From assembly GCA_008711295.1 (NCBI GenBank), contig VUYV01000015.1:7437178-7501177 (forward strand): a stretch of 64,000 nucleotides of DNA. Reading direction: 5' to 3'. Made by a program: the position numbers and the translations under genes. Each line of letters opens with the position of its first letter. Position 1 is the first letter of the stretch. This DNA is from Anarhynchus alexandrinus. Taxonomy: Eukaryota > Chordata > Aves > Charadriiformes > Charadriidae. The notes under the pieces were generated by a model. The model ran no database searches, had not been told where the DNA came from, and saw only the letters and a program-made list of their open reading frames with translations. Below, piece after piece: positions 44,771-55,450 of this stretch.

Positions 44771-47700
44771 AGGAATAGAAATAAGCGTACCTTAGAGCTT
44801 AGGAGAAACCACCTCCTTTATAAGGACAAAACCTACCACCGCGCCTCTAATGTAGAAAGATATTCCCTAGACAGTCCCAAATGCTCTTTAACCCATCTGG
44901 AGGCTGGAGATGCTCAGGTCCTAGAGAAAGAGTCCTTCAGATCTGGACATTTATGCATTTAAACTTGCCTTTTTAGTTACTTCACATGTTTTGGGACAAA
45001 TGCTAGCAGAATCGCACCATCTTCAGTAGATGTTTTCAGTCCCCTTTACATCATTGTCTTTCTGCCCTGTTGGTATCTGCTGCCCACCAGAAACATCTCT
45101 CTTGGGCAACAAAATCCCATGTACAACAGCAGTGACTTTCCATGTTGGTTTCGACGAAAATGGGGCGTCGCTATTTGGATGGATTCAGCCAGGTAGCTTT
45201 TAGCTCTCACCAAAACAGTAAATATTTTGGAGCCATGCTGGTTGTTGTGACAAACCTGGCAGCACTCTGTTGGTCCATGGCACCACGATATCTGATAGGA
45301 CATGGATGTACTTGTCCAGATGTTGTCCTTTCTAGCATATGACCCTACCTGCCAAATGGTTGGTTAATGGGGCCTTTGGCTGTGGCCCCAAGGCTGAAAT
45401 CTGGTCCTGGGCCAAATGCTAGTGCCAGAAGAGTAAATAAACAAAACGAAAGAAAAAAAAAAAACCCAAACCCCTTTTTCTCAAGGATTTGCGTAATGCA
45501 TGGCTTCTGCTGGTTCTGACACACCATTGCTCCCACCCCATCTGCAGCTGCTCAGGCACCTGAAATCCCTGACTTACTGGTGAAGGTAATATCAGACACC
45601 AGAAAGCTCTACCTATTGTCTGTGATAACAATAATTTTCTTATGAATTTATTTAAAATACTTCTTTCAGCTCATCTTTGCCATCTCACTGCAAAATGGTA
45701 GTGGCAATATCTGTAATACTTTGGCCTCTGAGCCAAACTTGCCGTGAGAGAGATAAACTTTTCCAGGAAACAAAGATGTTTGACTATTGGGAAGCAGAGA
45801 TGTACAAGAAATTGTACATCAAATTTGGGCTGTGTTCTCCAAATAAGAAAGGCTTTGGCCACACTTTTCCAGGAACCGAGAGAAATGTCTAATTCCTTTT
45901 TGAATGGAAACAGCAGGCATAAACGGCAAAGTTCCCATTGCCAAAACCCCATGTCCCCCACCAAGTATCTGAAACCACCCACCGCGGTTTTATTTTCCAA
46001 GGCACAGCTACATTTAGACTCTCAGGGACTGTGACAGTCAGATTTGCAAGCTCAGGTGAAATGATCGTATTTCCCCATCTTCTAGAAGTTGGGTTCAGCC
46101 TCTCACTTGAACCGTGGTGGATCAGGTTGTCTTCAGCACAGCAAAGTGATGACTCTCCAACGCGGTGGCCTTGGAAGGACCTTGGGAGGTGGCCTGCAAG
46201 CAGGGCGCGCACTTTGACAGGAGGTGGCTGTAGCGTTGGCTGTAGAGACCAGTGATTTTGGAGGAGGTCCCTTTTTTTATCTCTTTGCCCAGCTGACGGT
46301 ATCTCTGCTTTCCCATTAGGGTCATGCACCTCCCATGGGAGCCAACGGGAAGAGTCAGCTCTTGCTGCCGTCCAGGGTGACAGGCTGGGGGGATGTACTT
46401 AATGATATGTATCATGTAGGGTTGTCTCACTGCAGAAATCTGGGACATCACTTGCAAGAAGGAAAGGAGAAGAAACGAAGGTTATTTTGAGCTAAATACT
46501 CACACAGGAGTGTAATTCACTGCAAACCATTGCTCGCTTTCCTCTGGTTTACCTAAGTACTGCAGTCATGGTCTGCAACAAACGCGCTGCAAAGAGAAGA
46601 GATGGCTTTTTTTTTTTTTTTTTTTTTAGGTCTCCCTTTTTCTCTCCCTCTTTCCTATCATATTGAATCATCAGGGTGTGAAATATAATAAAGCACTGTA
46701 CCATTCAATCTGTCGGCTGTACCTTACAGGTGTACTCCAGGTAAATATCCCCTTGGCTGGTGAAAAATGAGCTTACCTGAAACAGATGACTTTGATGAAC
46801 TTCGGTAGCTGGGCCTCTATCACTCTTTTCCAATTGGCTTCCCCAGCAAAGCATGGTTACCCCACACAAATTTGTCTTACTGAAGGAAAGATATTCTCTA
46901 ATTCACTTTTTTCCCAGCGTCTTGCCCCCTCGCTGACGCCTTCACTTCATCTGGTGTTTCATAAAAGTACAAATGGCAGGGCTTGTCATCCCTTCCACTG
47001 CGCGTCTTTGGGAAACAAATTAATTATTTACCAGCCTATCGCATGCCCCATTGCTTTGATAAAACCGGAATATAAGTAAAAATGGACATGTATTACAAGG
47101 TGCCGCAGTGGCAGGTATAGGATCACAGCAAAAACCACTGCCTCCCCCGACCGCCCTCCCCACGCGGTCCCCGCTCATCGCCAGGCAAGCAGAAGGGGCT
47201 GAGAGCAGAAACAAAGCAGACACGCGTATGCAGATGAGACCCCTGTACCTGCAAGGGCTTTCACTGCTCACCATTTTAATTTTAGATAAGTGCCGAATGC
47301 CTCTTTACTCTCGAAGACGAGGGCGCCTAGAAGATTAAGCCCTGCCCGGCTAGTAATAATCCAGGAAAGCCATTCCAGGGGGTTTGGAGGTTTGTATTCT
47401 TCTCTGGTGGTCTGCTTGTTTCTGATTTTATTCATTTGTTTTTTATTCCTGTCTCGGGACAGAACTCTGAGCGGGAGCACGGAGAGGCCAGGAGACGTTT
47501 CGGAGGTCAGCGAGATGCTGTTGTGTGCAGTGGCATCGGCTGGGTCCTCAGTGGAAGGGTCGCATCTTGCTCCTTCCGCAAGCCCAGCAAGTGCAGGCTC
47601 GGGTGTAGAACAAGGCACTTCTCCCACTCTTTTCCCCAACAACTCATTTGGGTCAAAGCCATGCTGTGATTGCCTGAGCAAGACTGTGATTTTGAGAATA

Positions 47701-49109
47701 CAGGAGGTTGTTTCCTTTTTTGTCTGAGGTTGGTGGTTTGTTTTTTTTTTTTCTTTTTAAATCTGCTTGAACAGTTCAAAAACACCCACACATTACAAGA
47801 GGGATTGGCTTGTCAAATGGTAGGAAATGACCCTTCCACTGAAGAACCATTTTGTGCATCATTAATTGTCATTTGCAGTAGCATGTACTGCTTTTCCTCT
47901 TTAAATGAGTTACAAAAGTTAACTACTTCATCCTTAGAGGCCTTCGACAGGGATATATGTAATATTCCGTGTTGTCGACTGGAGAAGGGGAAGGTGATGA
48001 AGAGACCTGTCCACAATCATGAAACCAAGAGTTTTAAACCCTTGAGTAACCGCACTGATCATAACGCCCAGCCTGACTCTGTGACTGCATTTCCCTCTGA
48101 ACGCTGTGTTGGTGCTGTCAGGTCTCGCCTCCTGCAGAATAAACAGACTTTATGAATTTTTGCTTCTGTGTCTGTCTCTTGCACACGAATAAGGGAAGAA
48201 ACTTGAAGCTGCGAGTACCCGAATTTGCTTCTTTCCCAGACTGGAAGCTTTGGGACACTGGGGTGAATTTTCCCCGGTGATGCAGAGATGCTAAGGGAAC
48301 TGGACCGCTTGGGAGACCCTTTTTTTCCCCCCCCTTTTCTGAATTTGCAAACAACCAATGACTGTTTCACTAAGTGGTTGAAAAGGCAGAGCAATGAGGC
48401 TGTCAGTGGGACTACACATGAGTTTGTGCATGAGGACAGCAAGTTACTTTGGAAGATACAGCAAAGGCAGGACGCCAAAGGATGCCCAGAGGAGAACTTC
48501 CTAAAATCATCAGAGCATAAGCAAGGTTATTACATCTACTTAAAAGTTAAGTGATCTGTAAGGTGGCCAGAGACCATGTTTCCCGTCCCTTTATAAACTT
48601 TTGCAAAGCCCCAGTAGACGCAAACCATTAAACAGTGCTTCCCCAGGACCAGCAGGAACCTTACTTATCGCAGAAACCTTCCTTCTCGCTGAATCCAGTG
48701 CCATCGTGAGCGTACCTCAACATCTTCCTTCGTTTCTGATTGTTTTTCATTCTGCAAAGCAATGGGCAGAAAAAAGAAGCCCTTCGCTCACCACAAACTC
48801 TATTCAAACTTGAATGATTACAGCAAAACTGTGTTCTGGTTTAGGGTTTTTTTTTTTCCCCCTAGCCATCAGGGAATGTATTAATCTGAAACCACAGCCC
48901 AACCTAGGATATGTTTTAAAAGTCTTCAGAGCAGAATTGCACTCATGCTCAGTGGTTCAGCTTTTGTTTCAGGCCAGGTTTTATTTGTGTCTTCCTCCTT
49001 CTTCCTCCTTTTTTTTCTAAATGGTACCAGCAAGTAGTAAAAGCACTGTCCATGTTTCAGATGCATGCAAAATAAACAATAGAAGGAAAGTGGCAGATAA
49101 ATTTAACAA
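44771..49109. other. Non-coding sequence, no gene seen
   Basis: About 4.3 kb contain a T21 run at 46607-46627 and a short CpG patch at 47140-47180. Frames of 137-161 codons (45889-46329 minus, 47268-47681 minus, 47670-48155 plus) overlap frames on the other strand and show no recognisable domain. Confidence 0.5.
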
Positions 49110-49650
49110 GCATTAAAGTTATATATAATTTAAATATGTATAAAATTATTCGGTATATCGATTAGAAAATGGGCTGTTGACCATTTAAAGGCAACAATCA
49201 ATTTCATAGTTCACAGGTCAGGTCAAGTTTCGTTCTAATGATCTAAAAAAGCAAATAGCATTAGGAGATAATGAACTCCACAGGATTACAGATGTGATCT
49301 ATAGCTCTGTTGTGGCACAAGACCCAGCAAATGAGAGAGGGCATCATCTGAAGTGCCCTGGCCTCCACAGACTAAAACCATGTTTTTATATCTTGGCAAG
49401 GTGTCAATTTATGATGTAATCAAAGGCAGACGATGGAATTACTTTGCTCCTAAAGCACCACATGGTTAGGCTCAATGTCATCAATGAGCAAGAGAGGTAG
49501 ATCCCCATTAATGTGGTCTACAAAGTTACCTTCCCTGTTCTGGTAAGTGAATGTCAAGCATACCCACCCTGTTAATCAAAGGGAGCTGACGGCGCTCTCT
49601 GCTCCCACCGAGGGGTTGGGTTACACGAGATAAATACTGCAGGGCTACCA
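49110..49650. promoter_or_regulatory. Candidate conserved non-coding element
   Basis: More than 500 bp of repeat-free sequence hold AAAATTATTCGGTATATCG, GGCAACAATCAATTTC (SOX-like), ACAGGTCAGGTCAAG (nuclear-receptor-like TCAGGTCA), TTATGATGTAATCAAAGG, GGAATTACTTTGC and CCATTAATGTGG. No long frame is present. This is one of the two longest such blocks in the window. The function is inference. Confidence 0.41.
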
Positions 49651-51049
49651 TCAGGTTGTTTTCTGGTGCGCTGTTGCACAGCAGAGAAGAGGCTTCCCTA
49701 AATTTTAGTGGGGAAAGGATGAAAAAGAAATACGCATGTATAGAGAGAGGGTCTATTTGTTCCCATGTCTACGTAAATATATGCATATTTGTGTGGGCAG
49801 GTGTATGGGCAAGCATATCTTCATTGGGACATAGAAGAAAGAGTTAGGACATTTGAACTTTTAGTAAGAGAACGAAGGGGCAGTGACTTTTCAAAAGGCT
49901 GGTATATATTTTGCAGATATTTAGGTCTTATTTTGTGGAAATTGATGCAAGGCGTTTTCTGAGGAGCTGTCAATTTTTAGCCTGGGTCTTAAAGATTGAA
50001 ATCTTCAGTCCATATTTTCCGGGCCATATGATCAGTATTTTTGTGTCCCTTCTTCTTGCTTTGCCTCAAAAGGAACTGAATATCAAATTCATCTAGATTT
50101 GGGTTTGGGGTGGGCTGGATTTAAATCCAGTCATCCTTCTATAATATGTTAATTTCCCACTTCCAGCTCTGGTTTGGATGCAGAAGACATTTCACCGTTT
50201 CTCAGTGGGTGCCTGAAATGTGAGGAAAACTTGCAGAAGGACCTGGCAAGATTCCTCTGAGCATCCATCAGAGGGCAGCAAGGGAACCAACGCCACCTTT
50301 GACAAGAGGGACATCAGGAAGGTTTTCCACCTTTCACCTTTACTCATGAAGGTGCTCTGAACACTCCTGAGCATCTGGAATGGCAGCAAGTGCCTGCATT
50401 TCAACAGCTAAGTCCCACTCTAAGTGTTTATGCAGCTCCTATCGACTGGGTGTATGTATGGTCTTTCTGTCTTCGTGCAGGGAACCAGCCTACATCGCTG
50501 CCTTGAGCTCCTTCAAACAGCATTCACTTCCACACTGCTGTGTCTTCTCGGCTGTTTCGGTGTTAATGGGCTTACTTGGATTATTAATTGGGCTCATTAG
50601 ACTTATTTTCTTCTTTAATATAATGAGTGTGTAAGCACTAAACTAAGAGGCATAAAACTTTGATAAATGAGAAAATTGGATAATTGCACAGCATCAGTGC
50701 TGTGCTCGCAGGAGCCTTCTTAAAAAAATGGAAGAGGGAGAAAGACCCGTCGAGAGCAGGTAAAACAGAGGAAGAAAAGTAATCCAGACTGATGCTTGAG
50801 GGTCACCATATGCATATAAGAACAAGTCAGCTCAGATTTATGGATTCAGATCCATAAAGTAACACCCCAAGGAATTCCAACCCAGTTTCTGTCCCTCCTC
50901 GATGTCAGTGGCAACAACCTGTAGACTTTGGCTGCAGATTTAGGCTCTGGTTCAGCCCATCACCTAAGTGTATCTTGACTAAGTAAGCAAGGACATACCC
51001 ATATTAAGTGAGTAGTCCACTGCTGAATTGAACAGGGTCCAATTCAGCA
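49651..51049. other. Non-coding sequence, small AT-rich block at 50560-50640
   Basis: Mostly featureless. At 50560-50640 a compact block (TTGGATTATTAATTGGGC, CATTAGAC, TTTAATATAATGAG) resembles the homeodomain-rich elements elsewhere in the window. No gene or transposon is present. Confidence 0.45.
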
Positions 51050-51186
51050 TTCAAGGCCAGGTTGGATGGGGCTTGGAGCAACCTGGTCTAGTGGGAGGTG
51101 TCCCTGCCCATGGCAGGGGGGGTGGAACCAGACGATCTTTAAGGCCCCTTCCAACCTAAACCATTCTATGATTCTACGATTCTATG
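51050..51186 (+). mobile_element. CR1 LINE 3' fragment (subfamily B)
   Basis: Only about 137 bp remain, from TCAAGGCCAGGTTGGATGGG to CCATTCTATGATTCTACGATTCTATG. It is the shortest internal CR1 copy here. The GGGCTTGGAGCAACC block assigns it to subfamily B. Confidence 0.94.
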
Positions 51187-51934
51187 TCTGTGCATCCAAA
51201 TTTCCCATAGACTCTCAAGCAAATGGATAAATGAAGGATCAGGCCCAAGGCTTTACGCTCACAAAATTCAGCAAAATAAAGGCAGCAGTAATCCCAAAGG
51301 CAGAGAGAAAGCAAGTAAACTGAAGCTGGTAAACCTACAAGGAAAGACGCTTTTCAAAAGCGACCCCTTTATGAAAGAACCTACCAAAAATCTTACATAC
51401 ACAAATGTGTTTTAGCTTATTACAGCGCAATGGCAAGAACAGTCCTGCGAAGCTGTGCTGTTCATTGCAGTCCTGGATCATTGCTTATCTATTTTAATAG
51501 GCAAGAAATATAACAGCTAAATTATAATTATATACTGTACACAGCAGTGTTAACAAAATAACATGATGTTTGGTACATTTCCCATCATCTTCTTAGGAGG
51601 TACAGCGAGCTGCAGGTTTGTAACAATCTTCTGTTTCTTCACCTCATTAATCTCCCGAAGCGGAGAGAGAGCAATACAAGCAGAGGGAGCCCAGAAATGT
51701 ACGTACATTACTGAATTAACCAGGCATGTAATTAGTGCTCAGGTGCTTAGTCAAGGAAGAAACATGCAGGATTATTTAGATTTGGATTTAACACCCCAAA
51801 GTTCGAATAGTGGCGGTACATCGTACGAGCTTTTCCATCAACCACTCCAGCTGCCTTGGAAATAGAGATTCGTGCCCCCCGTTTCTGCCTGCGGCATGGC
51901 ATTGTTTTCTAAGATTGGTATTATTTATGGGAAT
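51187..51934. promoter_or_regulatory. Spacer with candidate conserved element at 51380-51870
   Basis: The stretch 51380-51870 is repeat-free, with TTGCTTATCTATTTTAATAGG, GCTAAATTATAATTATATAC, AGTGTTAACAAAATAAC, CCTCATTAATCTCC, CATTACTGAATTAACC and GCATGTAATTAGTGC. No convincing frame is present. It lies between two CR1 insertions that have not interrupted it. The regulatory role is inference. Confidence 0.36.
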
Positions 51935-52625
51935 ATAGAATCATAGAATCATAGAATCACACAATGGTTTAGGTTGGAAAGGACCTTGAAGATCATCAAG
52001 TTCCAACCCCCCTGCCATGGTCAGGGACACCTCCCACTAGACCAAGTTGCCCAAGGCCACGTCCAGCCTGGCCTTGAACACCTCCAGGGATGGGGCCTCA
52101 ACAACCTCTCCGGGCAACCTGTGCCAGTGCCTCACCGCCATTAAAGTGAAAAACTTCTTCCTAATGTTCAATCTAAACCTGTCCTCTTCCAGTTTGAAGC
52201 CATTCCCCCTCATCCTATCTCTACATGCCCTTGTAAAAAGTCCTTCCCCAGCTCTCCTGTAGGCCCCCTTTAGGTACTGGAAGGCCGCAATAAGATCTTC
52301 CCAGAGCCTTCTCTTCTCCAGGCTGAACAGCCTCAACTCTTTCAGCCTCTCCTCATAGGAGAGGTGCTCCAGCCCTCGGATCATCCTCGTGGCTCTCCTC
52401 TGGACCTGCTCCAGCAGGTCCATGTCCTTCTTATGTTGGGGACTCCAGAGCTGGAGGCAGTACTCCAGGTGGGGTCTCACGAGAGTGGAGTAGAGGGGCA
52501 GAATCCCCTCCCTCGCCCTGCTGGCCACACTTCTTTTGATGCAGCCCAGGATGTGGTTGGCCTTCTGGGCTGCGCTGGCACATTGCTGGCTCATGTTGAG
52601 CTTCTCGTCAATCAGCACTCCCAGA
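51935..52625 (-). mobile_element. CR1 LINE, long antisense copy with open ORF2 C-terminus (subfamily A)
   Basis: It starts with repeated ATAGAATC tail units and the standard 3' UTR. On the minus strand the ORF2 C-terminus is open for about 195 codons: [102 protein letters not shown]. There is no frameshift or stop in the CR1 part. The frame reads on into 120 bp of flank to 52744. It is 5'-truncated near 52625. This suggests one of the younger CR1 copies in the window. Confidence 0.97.
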
Positions 52626-52790
52626 CATGAAAGTCTAAGCATGCAGTATGTCACGGTCTGCCCTAGGAGTGGGGAGACAGAGCTGGTGCAGTGCCAGGAG
52701 CAACTCTGTCCACCGAGGAACAAGGACAGTGGTGCTCGCCCCAATGCCAGAGCCTGGTGTGACCCACGATATCTGTAACACCTCTATCCT
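52626..52790. other. Spacer between CR1 and LTR
   Basis: 165 bp lie between the truncated end of the CR1 and the LTR. I do not recognise it as CR1, LTR or any other repeat. Confidence 0.5.
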
Positions 52791-53374
52791 TGTTGTGTTT
52801 TAACCCCAGCCAGCAACTAGGACCACGCTGCCGCTCGCTCACACCTCCGGTTGGGATGGGGGAGAGACTCGGAAAACTAAAAGTGAGGAAAATATTCATG
52901 AGTTGAGATAAAGACAGTTTAATAGGTACAGCAAAAGTCGCACACACAAACAAAGCAAAACAAGGAATTCATACAGTCCTTCCCATCGGCAGGCGGGTGT
53001 TCAGCCATCCCAGGAAAGCAGGGCTCCATCACACGTAGCGGTCACTTGGGAAGACAAACACCATTGTTCCGAACATCCCTCCCCTTTCTTCTTCTTCCCC
53101 CAGCTTTATATACTGAGCATGACATCGCATGGTATGGAATGTCCCTTTGATCAGTTGGGGTCGGCTGTCCCAGCTGTGTGCCCTCCCAAATCCTTGTGCC
53201 CCTCAGCCTGCTCACTGGTGGGGTGGGGTGAGAAGCAGAAATGTCCTTGACTGCTTAGCAACAACCCAAACCACCAGAGCGCTGTCAACGCTACTTCTCA
53301 TCCCAGGTCCAAAATATAGCACTATACCAGCTGCTAGTCAGAAAGTCAACGCTATCGCAGCTGAAACCATGACA
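52791..53374 (-). mobile_element. Solo LTR of an endogenous retrovirus (TguLTR5-like), antisense
   Basis: On the minus strand the unit starts TGTCATGG and ends CACAACA, the TG...CA form of an LTR. It carries a TATATAAA box (53105-53112, complement) and, about 190 bp downstream, an ATTAAA polyadenylation signal (52918-52923, complement). Flanks 52786-52790 (ATCCT) and 53375-53379 (GTCCT) match at four of five bases, consistent with a mutated target-site duplication. The sequence resembles LTRs known as TguLTR5 from zebra finch and other neoavian birds. No internal gag, pol or env sequence is present, so it is a solo LTR left by recombination. Confidence 0.88.
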
Positions 53375-54019
53375 GTCCTTCTTTTCTGACTTGCAATAAA
53401 AAATGCATCTCAGGTGAGGATGGGGTTTGCTTTCTCATGCTATTGAGGGCTGCTGCTTTGCAAGAGTGAATCATCTCCATTGCGGTGCCTTCTGATTGAC
53501 ACTGCCCGACCATCTCATGTTTAAAGTGCATTTAGTGTCTGTGGGGTCCTGAAGGCAGATGAGTTCTGCTTGTCCCATGGGGCACCCACAACATTTCTGA
53601 GATGTCCCCTGGGATGCTGGATGTGTGATCCAGCTTGACCCCAGTCTTGCCCTGCTGTGAAGTGCTCTGCAGCACCCTCTGCTTCTAACTTACATCTGGT
53701 GAACCTTCTGCCATCCTGATCCAAACCACGCTGAGTAGAGCTGGCCGAAGCGCACATCCCAATCAACAGAAACTACCAAAAGCAGGGAATGATCAACTTT
53801 GCCCCATAACTCATCTCCAATCCTTTTCAAGCCCAATATTTACTGCTTCCAAGCCATTCCCTCAGTCCATCCCCTCAATCCCCCTATATCTACACCATCC
53901 CATTGCAGGCACGGAGCATTTTCATGCTGGTCTGGATAAGCAGAGCGAGAGCCTGGATTGCAAATGGTAGCCTTGAGTGACATTTATCTAAACACCACCA
54001 AGAAGCAGAGATAAGGGAA
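53375..54019. other. Non-coding sequence, no gene seen
   Basis: Nothing is recognised beyond the LTR flank. Confidence 0.55.
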
Positions 54020-54240
54020 TGAGGCACATTCATGTACATCGGCTCGCCGGGGTTATTTGCTGCTCATAGCTGAATGAGAGAGAGGGCTCCCTGGAACACC
54101 AGCACGATGATAAAATTGTGATGAAAATATTCTCTGTATTGCTTTTCATTGAAATATTGCCCCTTGGCGGGAAGCAGATTGGTAACATCAGCGAGCAGAA
54201 GTAGAGAGTGGGTCTTAACATCCTATAAGCTCATCATGGC
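54020..54240. promoter_or_regulatory. Candidate conserved non-coding element
   Basis: About 220 bp hold GGCTCGCCGGGGTTATTTGC, GATGATAAAATTGTGATG, TTTTCATTGAAATATTGCCC and GGCGGGAAGCAG. It is repeat-free and lacks a long frame. The call is weak and based on texture. Confidence 0.28.
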
Positions 54241-54835
54241 AAACTCAGGCCATGATGTGTTCGGCAAATAGCCCTCGTGCTTAATTTTGAAAGCTCAGAG
54301 GAAGATTTGGCTAGAATAGTACAGGAAATGTACACATGTGCAATGCTGAATTTGTGGGAGCAAGGTTTTTTTTATGCAGAAGACAGCCAAGATTGTCAGG
54401 AAAATAAGGTAGAATCCATTAAAAACAATAGCTTAAGTATTTCTCCCACATAATTACTATTTTCCTAGAAGCATGCATAGAAAACTTCAGGGGGTTGTTC
54501 TCACTCCACAGCTGGGAATTCAGTTACATAGTTGGGAAAAGTTCTGTTAATGCCGAATCTCAAAGCAAACTGCAATACATGGAGACCTTCTCTGGTGCAG
54601 GATTTGTTACGGGGTTATGACTTCCGTGTGCATCAGATGGTCTGTGCACACGCACAAGCTTGTACATACCTTTATTATCCATAATGACCTCATAAAAATC
54701 CTTTAAAGCAGCTAGATTAAATAAAGGGTAAATAAAAAAATATTTTATATGAATTTGGCTAAACTTCCACAATCCGTAACTTTCTTTACAATTACGAGAA
54801 AGCCAATTTCTTTCACCTGTCTCATATTAAAGATA
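54241..54835. other. Non-coding sequence, no gene seen
   Basis: AT-rich unique sequence with no recognised exon or repeat. Confidence 0.55.
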
Positions 54836-55130
54836 TGGTGCCGGTCTCTTCTCAGAGGTAATTAATGACAGAACAAGAGGGAATGGCTTCAAGCTCCAAC
54901 AGGGTAGATTTAGACTGAACATTAGGAAAGAATTTTTCACAGGATGAGTGGTCGGGCATTGGAATAGGCTGCCCAGGGAGGGGGTTGAGTCACCATCCCT
55001 GGATGTGTTTAAGAGCCGTTTAGATGTGGTGTTGGGGGATATGGTGTAGGGGAGAACTTTGTAGAGTAGGGTAGATGGTTGGACTCGATGATCCCAAGGG
55101 CCTCTTCCAACCTAGGCAATTCTGAAATGT
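54836..55130 (+). mobile_element. CR1 LINE 3' fragment, diverged (subfamily C-like)
   Basis: The fragment runs from GGTGCCGGTCTCTTCTCAG through GACAGAACAAGAGGGAATGG and TTAGACTGAACATTAGG to TTGGACTCGATGATCCCAAGG and CTTCCAACCTAGGCAATTCT. It covers the last part of ORF2 and the 3' UTR. It differs from the A and B copies and is closer to the 14849 copy. The terminal tail repeats are decayed, so it is probably older. Confidence 0.9.
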
Positions 55131-55450
55131 CTCTGTTATATTCCAGATGAAGTAAGGTCTTATTTTTATTTCTTACGCAGACATGAGGCAGTGGGGGGCT
55201 CACAGGGTGTAATTCCAGGGCAAAACCCCCCGCCTCATGCTTATGCTCTCAAATCTTGTCTCCTCTGCTGGTAAAACAAGCAGGATTAGCACACGATAAG
55301 ACCAGCGGAGATAGTAATTACACTGGCTATGAGCAAACTGCAGAACCACGGAACAAATCCCCAAACAATTATTAAAATGGCTCAATGCATTACACAAATT
55401 GGAAAAGACTGGGACATTTTGGGAGGGGCGAAGGGAGGTAAGACACATTA
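55131..55450. promoter_or_regulatory. Candidate conserved non-coding element at 55290-55450
   Basis: GAGATAGTAATTACACTGGC, AACAATTATTAAAATGGCTC and GCATTACACAAATTGG occur in a repeat-free stretch. The stretch just before it is plain spacer. The call is weak, based on motif content. Confidence 0.28.

Noticed and set aside
46607..46627. Poly(A) tail of a processed pseudogene (T21 on plus)
   Set aside because: No gene-like sequence or target duplication is visible next to it.
52626..53374. Full endogenous provirus
   Set aside because: Only one LTR is present; no internal coding sequence lies on either side.
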